Shown here one piece after another: positions 11,211-23,430 of a DNA stretch of 64,000 bases (positions are counted from its first letter, which is position 1; the number at the start of each line of letters is the position of its first letter). The notes beneath the pieces are model-generated. The model saw only the letters and a list, made by a program, of their open reading frames with translations. It was not told the origin of the DNA and searched no databases. This stretch comes from Apricaphanius iberus (lineage: Eukaryota > Chordata > Actinopteri > Cyprinodontiformes > Aphaniidae). A program made the position numbers and the translations under genes. The stretch is taken from positions 831,001-895,000 of the forward strand of contig JAPXFQ010001339.1 in NCBI GenBank assembly GCA_028564705.1. The letters run 5' to 3'.

Positions 11211-11989
11211 AGATAAGTTCCTGCTTAAAATGGATGTTGGTAACAAGGGTGTACTTATTGTTTTTTTTAAACACCTTCTTTAACAATTATCTAAAATATT
11301 CAAAGAATATCGGTTCATTTTCAGGTTATATTTAAAATGTTTTAAAAGATTGTAAAAGTTTTTATTTGTGATAAACCCAGTTTTCCTTCTTGTACATTTC
11401 TATTAAAACAGTTTACAGATTTCTAACTTCTCCCAAGGAGGAAAAAAAACGCATCAAGTTTTTCTCCCAACAGCTGAAAGAGTGACAATAATTTTGTGCT
11501 ATTTTAATGAAGAATGCTCAGATGCCGTTCTAATGTACTCATTAACCAATGTAGAGGTTCTGCAGTAGTTTTATTTTTCACTTAATGTTTTAGTTTTCTT
11601 AGTATTCTTAAATGTTTTATGTAATTCATAATTTGTTGTAACAAGCAGAAGAAAATAAAAGTTTTCTTCCAATTCATTGCATTTTTTGTGTGTGGTAGTC
11701 TTTTAGTATTCATGTTTTATACTTTAAAAAAAAAAAATTCACATGTAATTTTTATAGCAATTTTAAATCCATTAAAACCGAGAATTTTGAAAATGCAACT
11801 AAATTCAGCAAAAACTTTTCCTCCTTCGTTCAGCTAGAAACTAAACTCTGCTGCTACCTTCAGAGGATTCAGCTGTTTATTCTTGTAGTTTTATTATTTT
11901 TAATAGGTAATAAACTATTAAAAATGATACATTTTTTAATGTGGTAAGTCTTTTTTTCTTGATTTGTGTTACTCAGGATTAGTATGAAA

Positions 11990-12620
11990 GTGTATTAGGA
12001 CCGACGAAACATTTTGGAGTAAAAAAAGTCTGAAATTCTGAGCTTAAAGTCACGTTTTCCAGAAAAAATGAGGAAATTACAAGTTAAAAGAGAAATTTTT
12101 AGATTAATCTTAGATATTTTCTAGGGAAAAAATTCAATTCTGACGTAAACCAGTAGAAAATTTTCAAGAAATAAAATAAATTGTGAGATTAAAGTCACAT
12201 TTTAAAAAAAAGTATTCGAGTTTTTTTGGGCAGAAAGTTACTGAAATATTTTTCTTTTGTTTGCAGTGTTCCTAATTCTCTGTCAAAGTAGAACATTTTT
12301 GAGAAAAAAAACGAAATTTCTATCACTGAAAACTTTTTTGTTACAATTTTCTGACTTTCTAATGTCGTAAATGTGTGCCTTTTAGTTATAGGAGCTTTTT
12401 GTTTTTTTCTCGCAAATTTTCTACTTTTCTACATTAAACAATTACGTTGTTTTTTTTCAAGAAAATATCTGAAATTAATCACAAAATGTATCTTTTAACT
12501 TGTAATCTTACGCCTTTTGTGACAAAGAATTTTTTACTTTTCTAGAAAATATAAAATTCTGAGTTTTTACTTTTAATTTTACTACGTTTTGACAACAATA
12601 AGCGCCATGAACACACAATA
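11990..12620. repeat. Foldback-family copy
   Basis: The left edge TATTAGGACCGACGAAACATT, then TTGGAGTAAA, and the internal words (GAAATTCTGAGCTTAAAGTC; TAGAAAATATAAAATTCTGA) match the family at 2083 and 46342. The right end is less clear. The rest of 11300-11990 shows only AT-rich sequence. Confidence 0.4.
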
Positions 12621-12868
12621 ATTGCCTCTGTAAACCTTAAGGAATGCATCATGTAACAAAATTGATGACTCCAGCCTGTTAGTTTAATAAAGGATTGAAG
12701 ATGGAAACTGGTCGCCGTTCTTTAACTTGAACGAATCCCCACATTTCTTGCTTCTCTAAAACGAACCCCTTTTTTTTGCAGATTATTCAACCATCTTCGA
12801 TTTTGAAGCCATTCTAAACACTCCAAACTGTTTCATACATAAAACATCCAGTTTCATTACTAGATCTA

Positions 12869-14362
12869 CAGGTCCTTCTCAAAATATTAGCATATTTTGA
12901 TAAAGTAAATTATTTTCTGTAATGTACTGATAAACATTAGACTTTCATATATTGTAGATTCATTACACACAACTGAAGTAGTTTCAAGCCTTTTATTGTT
13001 TTAATATTGATGATTTTGGCAAAAAAGTAAAACCAAAAATTCCTATCTCAAAAAATTAGCATATGATGAAAAGGCTCCCTAAACGAGCTATTAACCTAAT
13101 CATCTGAATCAACTTATTAACTCTAAACACCTGCAAACGATTCCTGAGGCTTTTAAAAACTCCCAGCCTGGTTTATCACTTAAAATTGGAATCATGGGTA
13201 AGACTGCCGACCTGACTGCTGTCCAGAAGGCCATCATTGACGCCCTCAAGCAAGAGGGTAAGACACAGAAAGACATTTCTGAACGAATAAGCTGTTCCCA
13301 GAGCGCTGTATCAAGGCACCTCAGTGGGAAGGGAAAAGTGTGGCAGAAAACACTTCCTGAGGAAGATTGTGGAGAAGGACCGATTCCAGACCTTGGTGGA
13401 CCTGCGGAAGCAGTGGACTGAGTCTGGAGAAGAAACATCCAGAGCCACCGTGCACAGCAGGCGTGTGCAGGAAATGGGAAACAGCAGCAGAAGCGCCTGA
13501 CCTGGGCTACAGAGAAGCAGCACTGGATTGTTGCTCAGCGGTCCAAAGTACTTTTTTTGGATGAAAGCAAAGTTTGCATGTCATTCGGAAAACAAGGCGC
13601 CAGAGTCTGGAGGAAGACTGGGGAGAAGGAAATGCCAAAATGCCTGAAGTCCAGTGTCAAGTACCCACAGTCAGTGATGGTCTGGGTTCCATGTCAGCTG
13701 CTGGTGTTGGTCCACTGTGTTTTATCAAGGGCAGGGTCAATGCAGCTTAGCTATCAGGAGATTTTGGAGAACTTCATGCTTCCATCTGCTGAAAAGCTTT
13801 ATGGAGATGAAGATTTTATTTTTCAGCACGACCTAGCACCTGCTCACAGTGCCAAAACCACTGCTAAATGGTTTACTGACCATGGTATTACTGTAATTAA
13901 TTGGCCTGCCAACCCTCCTGACCTGAACCCCATAGAGAATCTGTGGGAAACTGTGAAGAGAAAGTTGAGACCGAACACTCTGGACATGGCTATCGAAGCA
14001 TCCTGGGCCTCCATAACACCTCAGCAGTGCCACAGGCTGATTGCCTCCATGCCACACCGCACTGAAGCAGTCATTTCTGCAAAAGGATTCCCCACCAAGT
14101 ATAGAGTGCATAACTGAGCATAATTATTTGAAGCTTGACTTTTTTTGTGTTAAAAACACTTTTCTTTTATTGGTCGGATGAAATGTGCTAAATTGTTGCG
14201 ATAGGAATTTTTGGTTTTTCTTTACTTATTTGCCAAAATCATCAATGTTAAAACAATAAAAGGCTTGAACTACTTCAGTTGTGTGTAACGAATCTAAAAT
14301 ATATGAAAGCCTCATGTTTATCAGTACATTACAGAAAATAATGAACTTTATCACAATATGCT
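12869..14362 (+). mobile_element. Tc1/mariner transposon, near full length
   Basis: The left terminus is CAGGTCCTTCTCAAAATATT next to a TA target. Long inverted repeats of roughly 180 bp bracket the element; for example CAACTGAAGTAGTTTCAAGC (left) is answered by CTTGAACTACTTCAGTTG (right). The right terminus is cut after CACAATATGCT, so the last bases of the repeat are missing. It carries a broken transposase (13194-14117). The many intact words suggest a fairly recent family. Confidence 0.85.
13194..14117 (+). pseudogene. Tc1 transposase, broken
   Basis: The frame starts MGKTADLTAVQKAIIDALKQ with the paired helix-turn-helix DNA-binding region (KDISERISCSQSAVSRHLSGK). Deletions near 13335 and around 13460-13490 shift the frame and remove much of the second DNA-binding part. 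The C-terminal half from 13557 is open: DESK carries the first catalytic Asp, FQHDLAPAHS the second, and DLNPIENLWE the Glu, fitting DD34E. A frame change near 13690-13750 scrambles the part between. The copy cannot encode a working enzyme. Confidence 0.85.
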
Positions 14363-15385
14363 GGAACGGAGGAGGAGAAAAACGCCACCAAGTAGCGGTC
14401 ATTCGTTAAATTTTACTAGAAAAATTATTGTCTTCATTCAATTCAATTTCTTGAAAATAAAAAAATGCTACATTGATTTTGCATATTGATACCATATTGT
14501 GACTAGTAGCGGGCAATCTAAAATTATCTAAATTTCGCCAAAGGACTGTGATAACGCATTTTGATGATGTCATCAAGCTGCGCCTACATTTTTACCAGGT
14601 ACACAAGGAAGATGAATACTGATGTTCAGTTTATGTGTTTACACTAAATATTACAAGTTTAAAATGTTTTTCATGCAACAGAAAAGAAATCTGTTGAACT
14701 TTGAATCATTTTATTAAATTAAAATATTTTCAGTTTTTTATGTTAAAAGTAACCAGGAAATGTTGAAGTTAATTTTCATAAATTCACTAGCTAACTTTCA
14801 TAAATTTAGCTTTTATTAATTTATTCTGTAAGATTTTGTTTATTGTTCTGGAAAAAATATTTTTAATGCATTTTTCACAATACATTTTCTTTCAGTGGGA
14901 TTCTAAACCTTTTGTAAGTTGTTCTGCTGCAACATATATCACAAGCGCTAGATCAGTGGTTCACAAACTTTCCAGTCTGACCCACAAAATAAAAAATTAA
15001 GTTGCCCCTGATCCCAACTCTCGATGGAACATAAAAACGTATTTCTAAGTCACAATGGCACATTTAACCAACAGTAACAGCCAATATGTCGACCAATACA
15101 TATTGCTTTCATTCATTTTCATCTTTCATTTGATTTATAAAATAGAGGTGCTTGCTCATTGCCATTTCTGGTATTGAAATTATTTTCACACTTACCTAAT
15201 TGTTACCCCAGCTTTGGGAACTGCTGCTTCAGATTATATTGCAATATAGATTTGAGGTCATATCACCAAGCTTTAATTATTGCGATATGTTGGCGTATCG
15301 ATATCTCCTTACATCCCTAATCAGGATAAAGTCTGACCAAAACTCATGGAACAGCATCCCCAATTCAGGATCAAAAGATTAAAAC

Positions 15386-15391
15386 TTTATT
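15386..15391 (-). terminator. adat3: adat3 polyadenylation signal
   Basis: TTTATT on the plus strand is AATAAA on minus. It begins 16 nt after the adat3 stop codon, implying an unusually short 3' UTR of roughly 40 nt. Confidence 0.5.
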
Positions 15392-15407
15392 CAAAGTAAA
15401 AGATTGT

Positions 15408-16415
15408 TTAGTTAGGAAATAAAATCCTATCTCGAGGTTTTGGTTGTGGTTTCTCCGTCCCCCTGCTGGCCAGCTCCTCACATTGCGTCCTCAGGACTCC
15501 TTTGTAGACCTCGAAGCGATGGTTTAGCCCTTTCTGGGCGTGGATCTTGAACCTGGTCCCTAAAGCTCCGTCGGCGGCCGCGGCGCCGTAGAACACCCGG
15601 CCGATCCGGGAGTGGACCAGCGCCATGGCGCACATGACGCACGGCTCTCTGGTGACGTACAGGTCGTAGCCGGTGCAGATGTAGGGCAGAGCGCCCCCTC
15701 CTGGGTCGAAGCGCTGACTCCGGGCCACCAGCTCAATGCAGACCATAACCGCATGGTGCAGAGGGTGCTCCCGTCTGCGGTCGTGGCCCACGGCGACGAC
15801 CCGCTGCCCGTCGGGGTCGACCACCACAGCCCCCACCGCCTCCATCCCTAGCCGCGCCGCGGCTCCGCCCGCCGCCACGGCAGACGCCATGAATTCCTGC
15901 ATGGCGGCTTTCTGCCGGGGGCCGAAGAGCTCCCCTCTCAGGGCCTCCGTCACCCGCCTGTCCTCGTGGAAGGAAGTGGGCCAGCGGCGGCTTGCCAGCT
16001 CAAACTGAGGCCGGGTCAGGGGGGGTCGCGCCGGAACCTTGACCACAAATGGCTCACCCAGTCCTTCCCATCTTCCCCCGCCGCCTGTAGCAGGCAGGAG
16101 AGACGGGATGCTGAGCTCCTTCGTGGTTGGAGCGTCGCTGGTCAGGCACAGCAGGACCTCCAGAGGATGAGGACTGTCCCACTCCCTGCAAGCCCGGACC
16201 CTCTTAACGTGCTGTAGGCCCGTCAACGGGTAGAGGCTGTTCAGCTCCCTGACCAGCCGCGAAGTCTCCTTCTTGTCGACGATGGGAGCGGCGAACGCCT
16301 CCACCAGCTCCACGTCTCGTGACTGCTCGTCCGAGAGGACGGGTAACGCCACCCAGGAGTCGATGGAGACGGCGTCGCACTTTGAGCCTTTCCACCGTTT
16401 CATCTCAGGCTCCAT
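15408..16415 (-). CDS. adat3: tRNA-specific adenosine deaminase subunit 3
   Basis: Single-exon frame of 335 aa starting at a true ATG (16415). ADAT3 is the non-catalytic partner of ADAT2; the heterodimer converts A34 to inosine in the tRNA anticodon wobble position. The N-terminal half (about 1-160) is the ADAT3-specific tRNA-binding part. The cytidine/deoxycytidylate deaminase fold follows. Zn ligands are visible as H221 in HAV and C259/C262 in PCVMC. The catalytic Glu of active deaminases is Val here (HAV instead of HAE), the ADAT3 hallmark. Human ADAT3 is also encoded by one coding exon. The gene is GC-rich in an AT-rich region and convergent with ormdl1. Human ADAT3 lies within SCAMP4, but no scamp4 exon was seen here. 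Confidence 0.93.
   Translation of the reverse strand: MEPEMKRWKGSKCDAVSIDSWVALPVLSDEQSRDVELVEAFAAPIVDKKETSRLVRELNSLYPLTGLQHVKRVRACREWDSPHPLEVLLCLTSDAPTTKELSIPSLLPATGGGGRWEGLGEPFVVKVPARPPLTRPQFELASRRWPTSFHEDRRVTEALRGELFGPRQKAAMQEFMASAVAAGGAAARLGMEAVGAVVVDPDGQRVVAVGHDRRREHPLHHAVMVCIELVARSQRFDPGGGALPYICTGYDLYVTREPCVMCAMALVHSRIGRVFYGAAAADGALGTRFKIHAQKGLNHRFEVYKGVLRTQCEELASRGTEKPQPKPRDRILFPN
15690..15704 (-). promoter_or_regulatory. CTCF-like motif inside adat3
   Basis: The minus strand reads CCAGGAGGGGGCGCT, a near-perfect CTCF core, inside the adat3 coding sequence. Coding constraint could produce it by chance. Confidence 0.3.
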
Positions 16416-16570
16416 CGTTTCCTGTCGGCAGGCAGAGGACAGAGTAAGACCAACAGGAGACGCAGCTTCGATCAGACCGATGGTTACTGTTGAAGATGCA
16501 GGGGTCGCTTGTTTCCCACCTGGATCCCTGCTACCTCTATTTAAGGTTGGATATGGAACATGAGCACAAT

Positions 16571-16584
16571 AGCGCCATCTAGAG
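16571..16584 (-). promoter_or_regulatory. CTCF-like motif upstream of adat3
   Basis: The minus strand reads CTCTAGATGGCGCT, matching the core YAGRKGGCGCT. It lies 156 bp upstream of the adat3 ATG and just before the minisatellite. Confidence 0.35.
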
Positions 16585-16708
16585 TATCTAGGTTGTATTT
16601 ACACGAATAAAAACATCATTCCAGCGTTTGGGTTACCTGGTTTGCTGCCAATACGCCTAGTGACCAACCTGAACTGTGTCCAGTGAGGAATGTATCCTAG
16701 AGGAGTTT

Positions 16709-17634
16709 AGCTAACAGCTAACGTTAGCATAGTTAGCTAGTGAGTTAGCTTACCGATCCAGGAGGAAAGTCTCTGTTTCTGCGTGTGTTTGATGCAGTAG
16801 AAAAATGTTTTTTGTGGGTCCATCTAGTGTAGGCTTCACCTAAAACTACTCTAGTTTCTGTTAGCTAGCTAGTTAAGTTAGCTAGTGAGTTAGCTTAGCG
16901 ATCCAGGAGGAAAGTCGGTGTTTCTGCATGTGTTTGATGGCGTAGAAATGTTTTATGTGGGTCCATCTAGTTTCTGTTAGCTAGGTAGTTAAGTTAGCTA
17001 GTGAGTTAGTTTACCGATCCAGGAGGAAAGTCGCCGTTTCTGCGTGTGTTTGATGGCGTAGAAATGTTTTAAGTGGGTCCATCTAGTGTATGCTTCACCT
17101 AAAACTACTCTAGTTTCTGTTAGCTAGCTAGTTAAGTTAGCTAGTGAGTTAGCTTAGCAATCCAGGAGGAAAGTCGGTGTTTCTGCATGTGTTTGATGGC
17201 GTAGAAATGTTTTATGTGGGTCCATCTAGTTTGTGTTAGCTAGGTAGTTAAGTTAGCTAGTGAGTTAATTTACCGATCCAGGAGGAAAGTCTCTGTTTCT
17301 GCGTGTGTTTGATGGCGTAGAAATGTTTTATGTGGGTCCATCTAGTGTAGGCTTCACCTAAAACTACTCTAGTTTCTGTTAGCTAGCTAGTTAAGTTAGC
17401 TAGTGAGTTAGCTTAGCGATCCAGGAGGAAAGTCGGTCTTTCTGCGTGTTTTTGATGGCGTAGAAATGTTTTATGTGGGTCCATCTAGTTTGTGTTAGCT
17501 GGTTAAATTAGCTAGTGAGTTACTTTACCGATCCAGGAGGAAAGTCGGCGTTTCTGCGTGTGTTTGATGGCGTAGAAATTTTTTATATGGGTCCATCTAG
17601 TGTAGGCTTCACCTATAACTAGTCTAGTTTCTGT
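16709..17634. repeat. Minisatellite with alternating 144/116-bp units
   Basis: The word GATCCAGGAGGAAAGT (one copy carries AATCC) appears at about 16755, 16900, 17016, 17159, 17275, 17418 and 17530. Spacing alternates near 144 and 114 bp, so the true unit is a dimer of about 259 bp. The longer monomer carries an extra GGCTTCACCTAAAACTACTC block. Each monomer has a TTAGCTAGTGAGTTAG core. Copies are well over 90% alike by eye, suggesting recent amplification. Confidence 0.85.
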
Positions 17635-19040
17635 TCTTCTGCGGTCACTCCTCTCCTGAGACGGATAACAAAATCTCTGGGGCTCTGAAGCAGCTGCTGG
17701 ACTTGCTGACTCCACCATTCTTCCCAGTACCAGCCCAGAAGTGCCGACCATATAGTTGGATCATAGAGACCGTATCTGTCAACCTGCAATGGCGCCCACT
17801 ACTGGCTGGTTGATGTACACGTAACTTAATTGTGGTGCCCGTTTTAAATGTACATTTTATATTTTAATTCAAATATAAATGTTTAAAAATAATATTCTAC
17901 TTTCATTCTGCACTGTATTAAAACCATGTGGAGGTATGTTTTTTGTTAAATGTAGATTTTTATGAAAATGTTTCAGATACATGTAACAATCCAAACACAA
18001 ATAAAAAAAAAACATCCATTCCTCCAGTTTTTGTCAAAAATCTAGTTTTTGAGTGCCTCCTGTCAGATTAAGTGGAATTAATATAGCCCCGCCCCTTACC
18101 AGGCAAACCCCGCCCAGTAATACTGACTCCATCCAATTCTAATGTGTGATTAACCTTTAGCAACGAGATCGGTGGGCGTAGTCTGCAAACAAAGGTGTCC
18201 AGTAAAGTATAAATATACTTTAACATTAGTAGAAATTTGGGGTATTTACACTTCCCTAGATTAGTCATATATTAGAATACTTTTTACTTCTGTTCGTTAA
18301 ATTTTAAAAATAGCCTTGTTACTTCGGTTTCATTTATTCTCTTCGTTTTATTAAAAATAAATACACAAAAAAAATCTATCAAAAGAAAACTGCGCTGACT
18401 GGATATTTTTAAACGTCTACCAATCCGACAGCCTTCGTCACACAGAACTCATATTCACCAAATATGAGCCGTATTTGTCCAGTGGCAGAAAAATCTGAAG
18501 GTTGCTCGTCATTTTTTACAGATTACAGTTCACACTCCTGACCATTTTGGCGCGGACGCGCTAAGAGTTTTAACTTTACACGCGGAGAACAGGAAACTGA
18601 ATCAATAAATTAATAGTGAAAAGATTCCCATGAAGGCATCTGAGACCGGCAGGCTGTTGGAACAAGACGGTTACCGGTGCAGCTGGTTAAAGATGCCGGT
18701 GTGGAGTCCAACAATCTTGTTTCCAGCTAAAAAGTTTTTTTTTCATCTTCTTTTCACTCTTGGTATATAAGAAAAAGCAGAAGGTGTTAGATCATCAGTC
18801 TTATTTTGACGATATTTGTCTTATTTTGAGAATTTGAGAAAGCGCAATTATATCACTGTATTGGTAGATTAAGAAGTTATAAACCCTAATCTAGTAAAAT
18901 AACATTCTCTAAAAGAGATTAACAATTTAACACTTTCTGCTCTTGTTTAGTAAATGAGTCTCAAAACGAGATCAAAAATACTTTTTGACTGGAAACAAGA
19001 TTGTTAGACTTGGTTAGATGCATATTTATTTATTCAGCTG
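17635..19040. other. Intergenic, no gene seen
   Basis: AT-rich sequence with no convincing exon. A possible CTCF-like site (minus strand CCAGTAGTGGGCGCC, 17791-17805) and a repeated phrase about GGAAACAAGATTGTTAGAC (near 18975) versus CAATCTTGTTTCCAGC (near 18710) are the only features. The latter pair is inverted and may mark the ends of a small repeat. Confidence 0.35.
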
Positions 19041-19044
19041 CTGG

Positions 19045-20290
19045 AACTATAGCAAGCTGGGTTCAGAGAGACTCCCCCACTTCTGATTAATTATTACTTC
19101 AATGTTCTCGGATACAGAGAATGCAGAATTATAGGCCAATCTCTAATCTCCCATTCATCGGTAAGACTATTGAAAAAGCTGTATCTCAACAGTAAACTAC
19201 ATTCTTGACAATAAACGACTCCTTAGATAATCATCAGTCTGGTTTCCGTGCTCATCACAGTTCTGAGACTGTCCTAGTCAAAGTTTTCAATGACATCCGC
19301 ATAAATATAAACACCGGCAGAACCACGGTTCTGGTTCTGTTGGACCTCAGTGCAGCGTTTGACACTGTTGATCATAAAATATTACTGGAACGATTGGAGA
19401 GCTGGATCGGACTCATCAGAACAAACAAAAATCATATGTGGGGTCCACCAGGGCTCCATCCTGGGCCCCCTCCTGTTCAATATTTAGATGCTCCCACTAA
19501 GCAAGATTATAGCAGCCAATCAGATAAATTACCATAACTATGCAGACGACACTCAGCTATACATTATATTATCACCAGGTGACTTTGATTCTATCCAGAC
19601 CTTAAATGAATGCACTGAACAAATCAATGCAATCAGCTAATATAACTAAAAACGACTCATCAGGCCCATAATCTAGGTGTAATAATGGACTCAGACCTGA
19701 ACCTGCAGGTTCACATAAAGGCAATAACAAGGTCAGCTTTCTATCACCTGAGGAACATTTCTAGGATAAAAGGAATGATGATACAGAAAAACTGATGCAT
19801 TCAGGGTTTAAAATACTCCTACTAGTTTATAAATCACCGAACGGTTTAGCACCAAAGTTAAAATTAGAACTAAACATGGAGAAGCAGCTTTCAGCTTCTA
19901 TGCTCCACAAGTCTGGAACAAACTTCCAGAAGAATAAAAAATGCTGAACCGTTAAGATTAAAACTCTACTATTCAGAGATGTCTGAGTACTAAAATGCGA
20001 GTTTTTTTTTAATCACTCTTTGATTCTCATGGTTTGATTTTTATTGTTATTTTTTAACCGATTGCGTTTCATCAGTTTTTAATATATATTCTTTTGGATA
20101 AATCTTTTTTTATTGATGGATTGTTATGTTTTATTTGTTTTTAAATGCTTCAGTTACTAAATGCGTTTCTTTTAGTGATGATCCGTTTTAATTGTCATAT
20201 TTTTATCATGTATTTGGTTTCTTTACCACTAAATCCTGTAAAGCGCCTTGAATTTCCTCGTGTTGAAAATGTGCTGCATAAATAAAATTG
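19045..20290 (+). mobile_element. Degenerate L2/CR1-like LINE, 3' part
   Basis: Reverse transcriptase pieces are readable: DNHQSGFRAHHSSETVLVK, then TTVLVLLDLSAAFDTVDHKI (the palm motif), a WGPPGLHPGPP frame that resumes one base over, and NYADDTQLYI with the catalytic YADD near 19537-19557. Later fragments read LGVIMDSDLN and a C-terminal SFYAPQVWNKLPE in another frame. Several deletions and stops are present. The 3' end has the AAAGCGCCTTGAATTTCC phrase and ATAAATAAAATTGC typical of fish L2-type tails. Confidence 0.7.
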
Positions 20291-20410
20291 CTTTGCGATA
20301 CATTTGGTTACCTGACATACTTGGGTAACGTCACGCCGCAGATTTTAGGGTCACAACGCTCAGCCCTAATGATACGAGTACATTAAAATGTACCGTGTCG
20401 GTGCAACTCG

Positions 20411-20437
20411 ATTTTTATTTTATTTTTTACTTTTTAA
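20411..20437 (-). other. A-rich tract downstream of alkbh6
   Basis: On the minus strand the sequence is almost all A with scattered T (AATTAAAAAGTAAAAAATAA and on), about 215 nt after the alkbh6 stop. It also contains AATAAA-type words that could act as polyadenylation signal. It may be the decayed poly(A) tail of a retrogene. Confidence 0.4.
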
Positions 20438-20651
20438 TTATTGCAGAAGCAAGAACAAATCCCAGCAAAATAAAAGATCTTATCAGTTTTTAAAACTGAT
20501 GAATTGATGACAGCAACTGTTTCACATTTAAAATGTTAAAATACTTTCAGTCTACGATCGTAATACTTTATCATCATGATGAATATTAAGGATCGATCGG
20601 GTAGATAATAACATGTATGCAGCAGCCAGACACCAAGGATTCGGTTCCGGA

Positions 20652-21380
<729 letters not shown>

Positions 21381-21499
21381 TTAAAAACAAGCTCAGAACG
21401 AGTGGGAAAAGAGATGAATCATTAAAACAAGCAAAGGAGAGTCATTTCAGATCTGCAAACCAGGTTTTATTCTGGACAGAGGCGGCGCTAGACATGTAA

Positions 21500-22050
21500 A
21501 ATCTGGTCATAATCTATTTTAATCTTTCCATTTGTAGATGCTTTGCAGGGGAGAGGAACTGTCGCAGCAATCATCCAAAACCGTGATACTTATGTAAAAG
21601 TAGCGAGCAATATAAAAGGTACAAGGTAGAAATGATATACATAAACCAAAGATAGAGATTTGGCCTATACCGCGGTGAAGTATTTTTTATTATGTCATCA
21701 GGTACAAAAGTAAACTTTTGTTCATTGTTCGTCTTCACACCAAATATTTCAGGTTTAAAGTTGAAGATTTGTATTTAAGGGAACAGAAACCTGTTGAACT
21801 GAACCATAAGTCACACAAAAAACAGACAACTGTAGACTTTTTTCCCCCATATTTACATTTCTTTAAAAAAAAAACTCACCTTTACCTTTATGTAGTAAGA
21901 ATTTTTTGTGTTTTATATTTTTGGAAAAAGAATTGAATATTTTTTAGACTATAAAACTTCATTAAATGGCACTTTAAACCATTCCAAAGTTGTTCTGCTG
22001 CAAAAAGCATCTGGCATCCGCCGAGTTCATGTCGCCCAGGCCTACTATTC
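21500..22050. repeat. Dispersed repeat (TTATGTCATCAGGTACAAAA family)
   Basis: The sequence order (ATGTCATCA, then a CAGGTACAAAAG phrase, TTCGTCTTCACACCAAATAT, and a closing AACCATTCCAAAGTTGTTCTGC) parallels 14555-14945 and 29110-29510. Three diverged copies in one window identify an interspersed element. Its class was not recognised. Confidence 0.4.
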
Positions 22051-22379
22051 AATATTTATTCATTGTGAATAATATTCAATCCGAACAACTGTCTATAAAA
22101 ATGAAATTAAACGGTCGCACTTAAAACACAAATACCTGCTGCTGTTCCTGCGTGACATGGAACTGAAATGATCACTCATCTGTGCGTAATCAAATAGTAG
22201 AATCGCTGCAGAAGTTATAGTCATGAGGTGATTTCTCATGGGGGTTTGGATGTTGTTCTGGAGGCTTCACTGCCACACTGGAGACTGGAATTGAGATTCA
22301 TTTCATCCAGGAAACATTTCTTCAATTGAAGCAATCCGAAGTTTGAGAAGACTCTGAACGAGCCATTTCCCTACCCATA

Positions 22380-22540
22380 AACTACGCCTCAGTGGGAGGA
22401 AAGCAGCAGCAGCAGCAGCAGGCGTCTGTGTTTGGCACGTCGGGCTGTTTGGAGTGTCTAACCAGCCGCGCCGGCCACAGCGGCGCTCCAAACCCCAGTA
22501 GTTTATCCGACATGCAATCAGCTCCTGGTCTGCAAGATGC
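22380..22540. other. Unexplained GC-rich block
   Basis: A 160-bp GC-rich island with a (GCA)6 run at about 22403-22421 and a CCGCGCCGGCCACAGCGGCG stretch sits in AT-rich DNA about 1.1 kb upstream of alkbh6. No protein family was recognised in any frame. It could be a 5' UTR exon, a regulatory block or part of a repeat. Confidence 0.3.
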
Positions 22541-22779
22541 ATCGAATATTGTCAGGGAAGCTTTTCTTTGTTTCTCTTTATCAAAAAATATCTGTGCATT
22601 TGCACCAAGCAGTCAGAGGTGTAAATACAAATCCGTAGAAAGCCTTCAGATTTTTCTGTCACCATTCTAAAGAAAATGAGGAAGAAAAAAAAGGAAGAAG
22701 ATACTTGGTTACCGCGACTCCTGGATCCGTAAATGGAGAGATTCGTAGTCAAAGCCGTTCTATTTAATCATGTTCTTAG

Positions 22780-23430
22780 TTTAGGTCCTCAAGACCTAAA
22801 TGTGAATCATAGTTTAGGTACCAAGATATTTATCTAACCGCAATTAAATATTTAGCTCCAAACTAAAAAGTTAACCAACCAACTAGAAATTGTCTATGAA
22901 CTAAACATTTACCTTTAAACTAACTATTTTTGGATAGCAAGATACATTTGCAAGAATCTTAGTTATGGTAACAAGCTATTTATTTTATAAATAAAATATT
23001 TAGCTCCAAAATACAAATGTTACTTACCAACTAAAAATGTATAAAAACCAAATATTTAGCTAGAATCTAAACTGGTTATCTAAATATTAAGCCTCGAGCT
23101 AAATGTTTAGCTTCAAACTACTTTAGCTAGCAAGTTAAACTGGTTAGCTAATTATTTAGCTTCAAGCTAAATATTTATTTTGAAGCTAAATATTTAGCTA
23201 GCAAGATAGATTCATGAGAATCTTAGTTATGGTAACAAGCTATTCATTTTTAGAAATTAAATATTTTTGGCTCCAAACTCAAAATGTTATTTACCAACTA
23301 GAAATTGTGTCTTTGAGCTTAATATTTAGCTTCAAACAAAATGTTAAGCTAGCACGTTAAACTGGTTAGCTAATTATTTAGCTAGCAAGATAAACTTGTT
23401 AGCTAGATATTTTGCTAATATGCCAAATTA
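22780..23430. repeat. Degenerate TTAGCTAGC/AAATATTTAGCT array
   Basis: Loose, irregular repetition of AAATATTTAGCTTCAAACTA, GCTAGCAAG and AAACTGGTTAGCTA words over about 650 bp. Period is variable and copies are diverged, unlike the crisp arrays elsewhere. Two sister arrays are at 39280-39976 and 61060-62085. Confidence 0.65.

Larger units (their letters stand above)
12780..15326. mobile_element. Older dispersed element, split by a Tc1 insertion
   Basis: The left part (ACACTCCAAACTGTTTCATA ... CCAGTTTCATTACTAGATC) and the part right of the Tc1 copy (CTGGAACGGAGGAGGAGAAA) match one continuous stretch at 63410-63500. The far right ends GGCGTATCGATATCTCCTTA, then CATCCCTA, like 63640-63661. Bases 14500-15230 contain further repeat (a CATTTTGATGATGTCATCA segment also near 29115), so at least two insertions are stacked here. 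Confidence 0.5.

Noticed and set aside
10807..11283. Overlapping frames of 148 and 127 codons on opposite strands
   Set aside because: The stretch is a dispersed repeat (shared phrase near 43920 and 63130) and neither frame resembles a known family.
15560..16395. Antisense and shifted frames across adat3
   Set aside because: They are shadows of a GC-rich coding exon; only the 335-codon frame carries the deaminase motifs.
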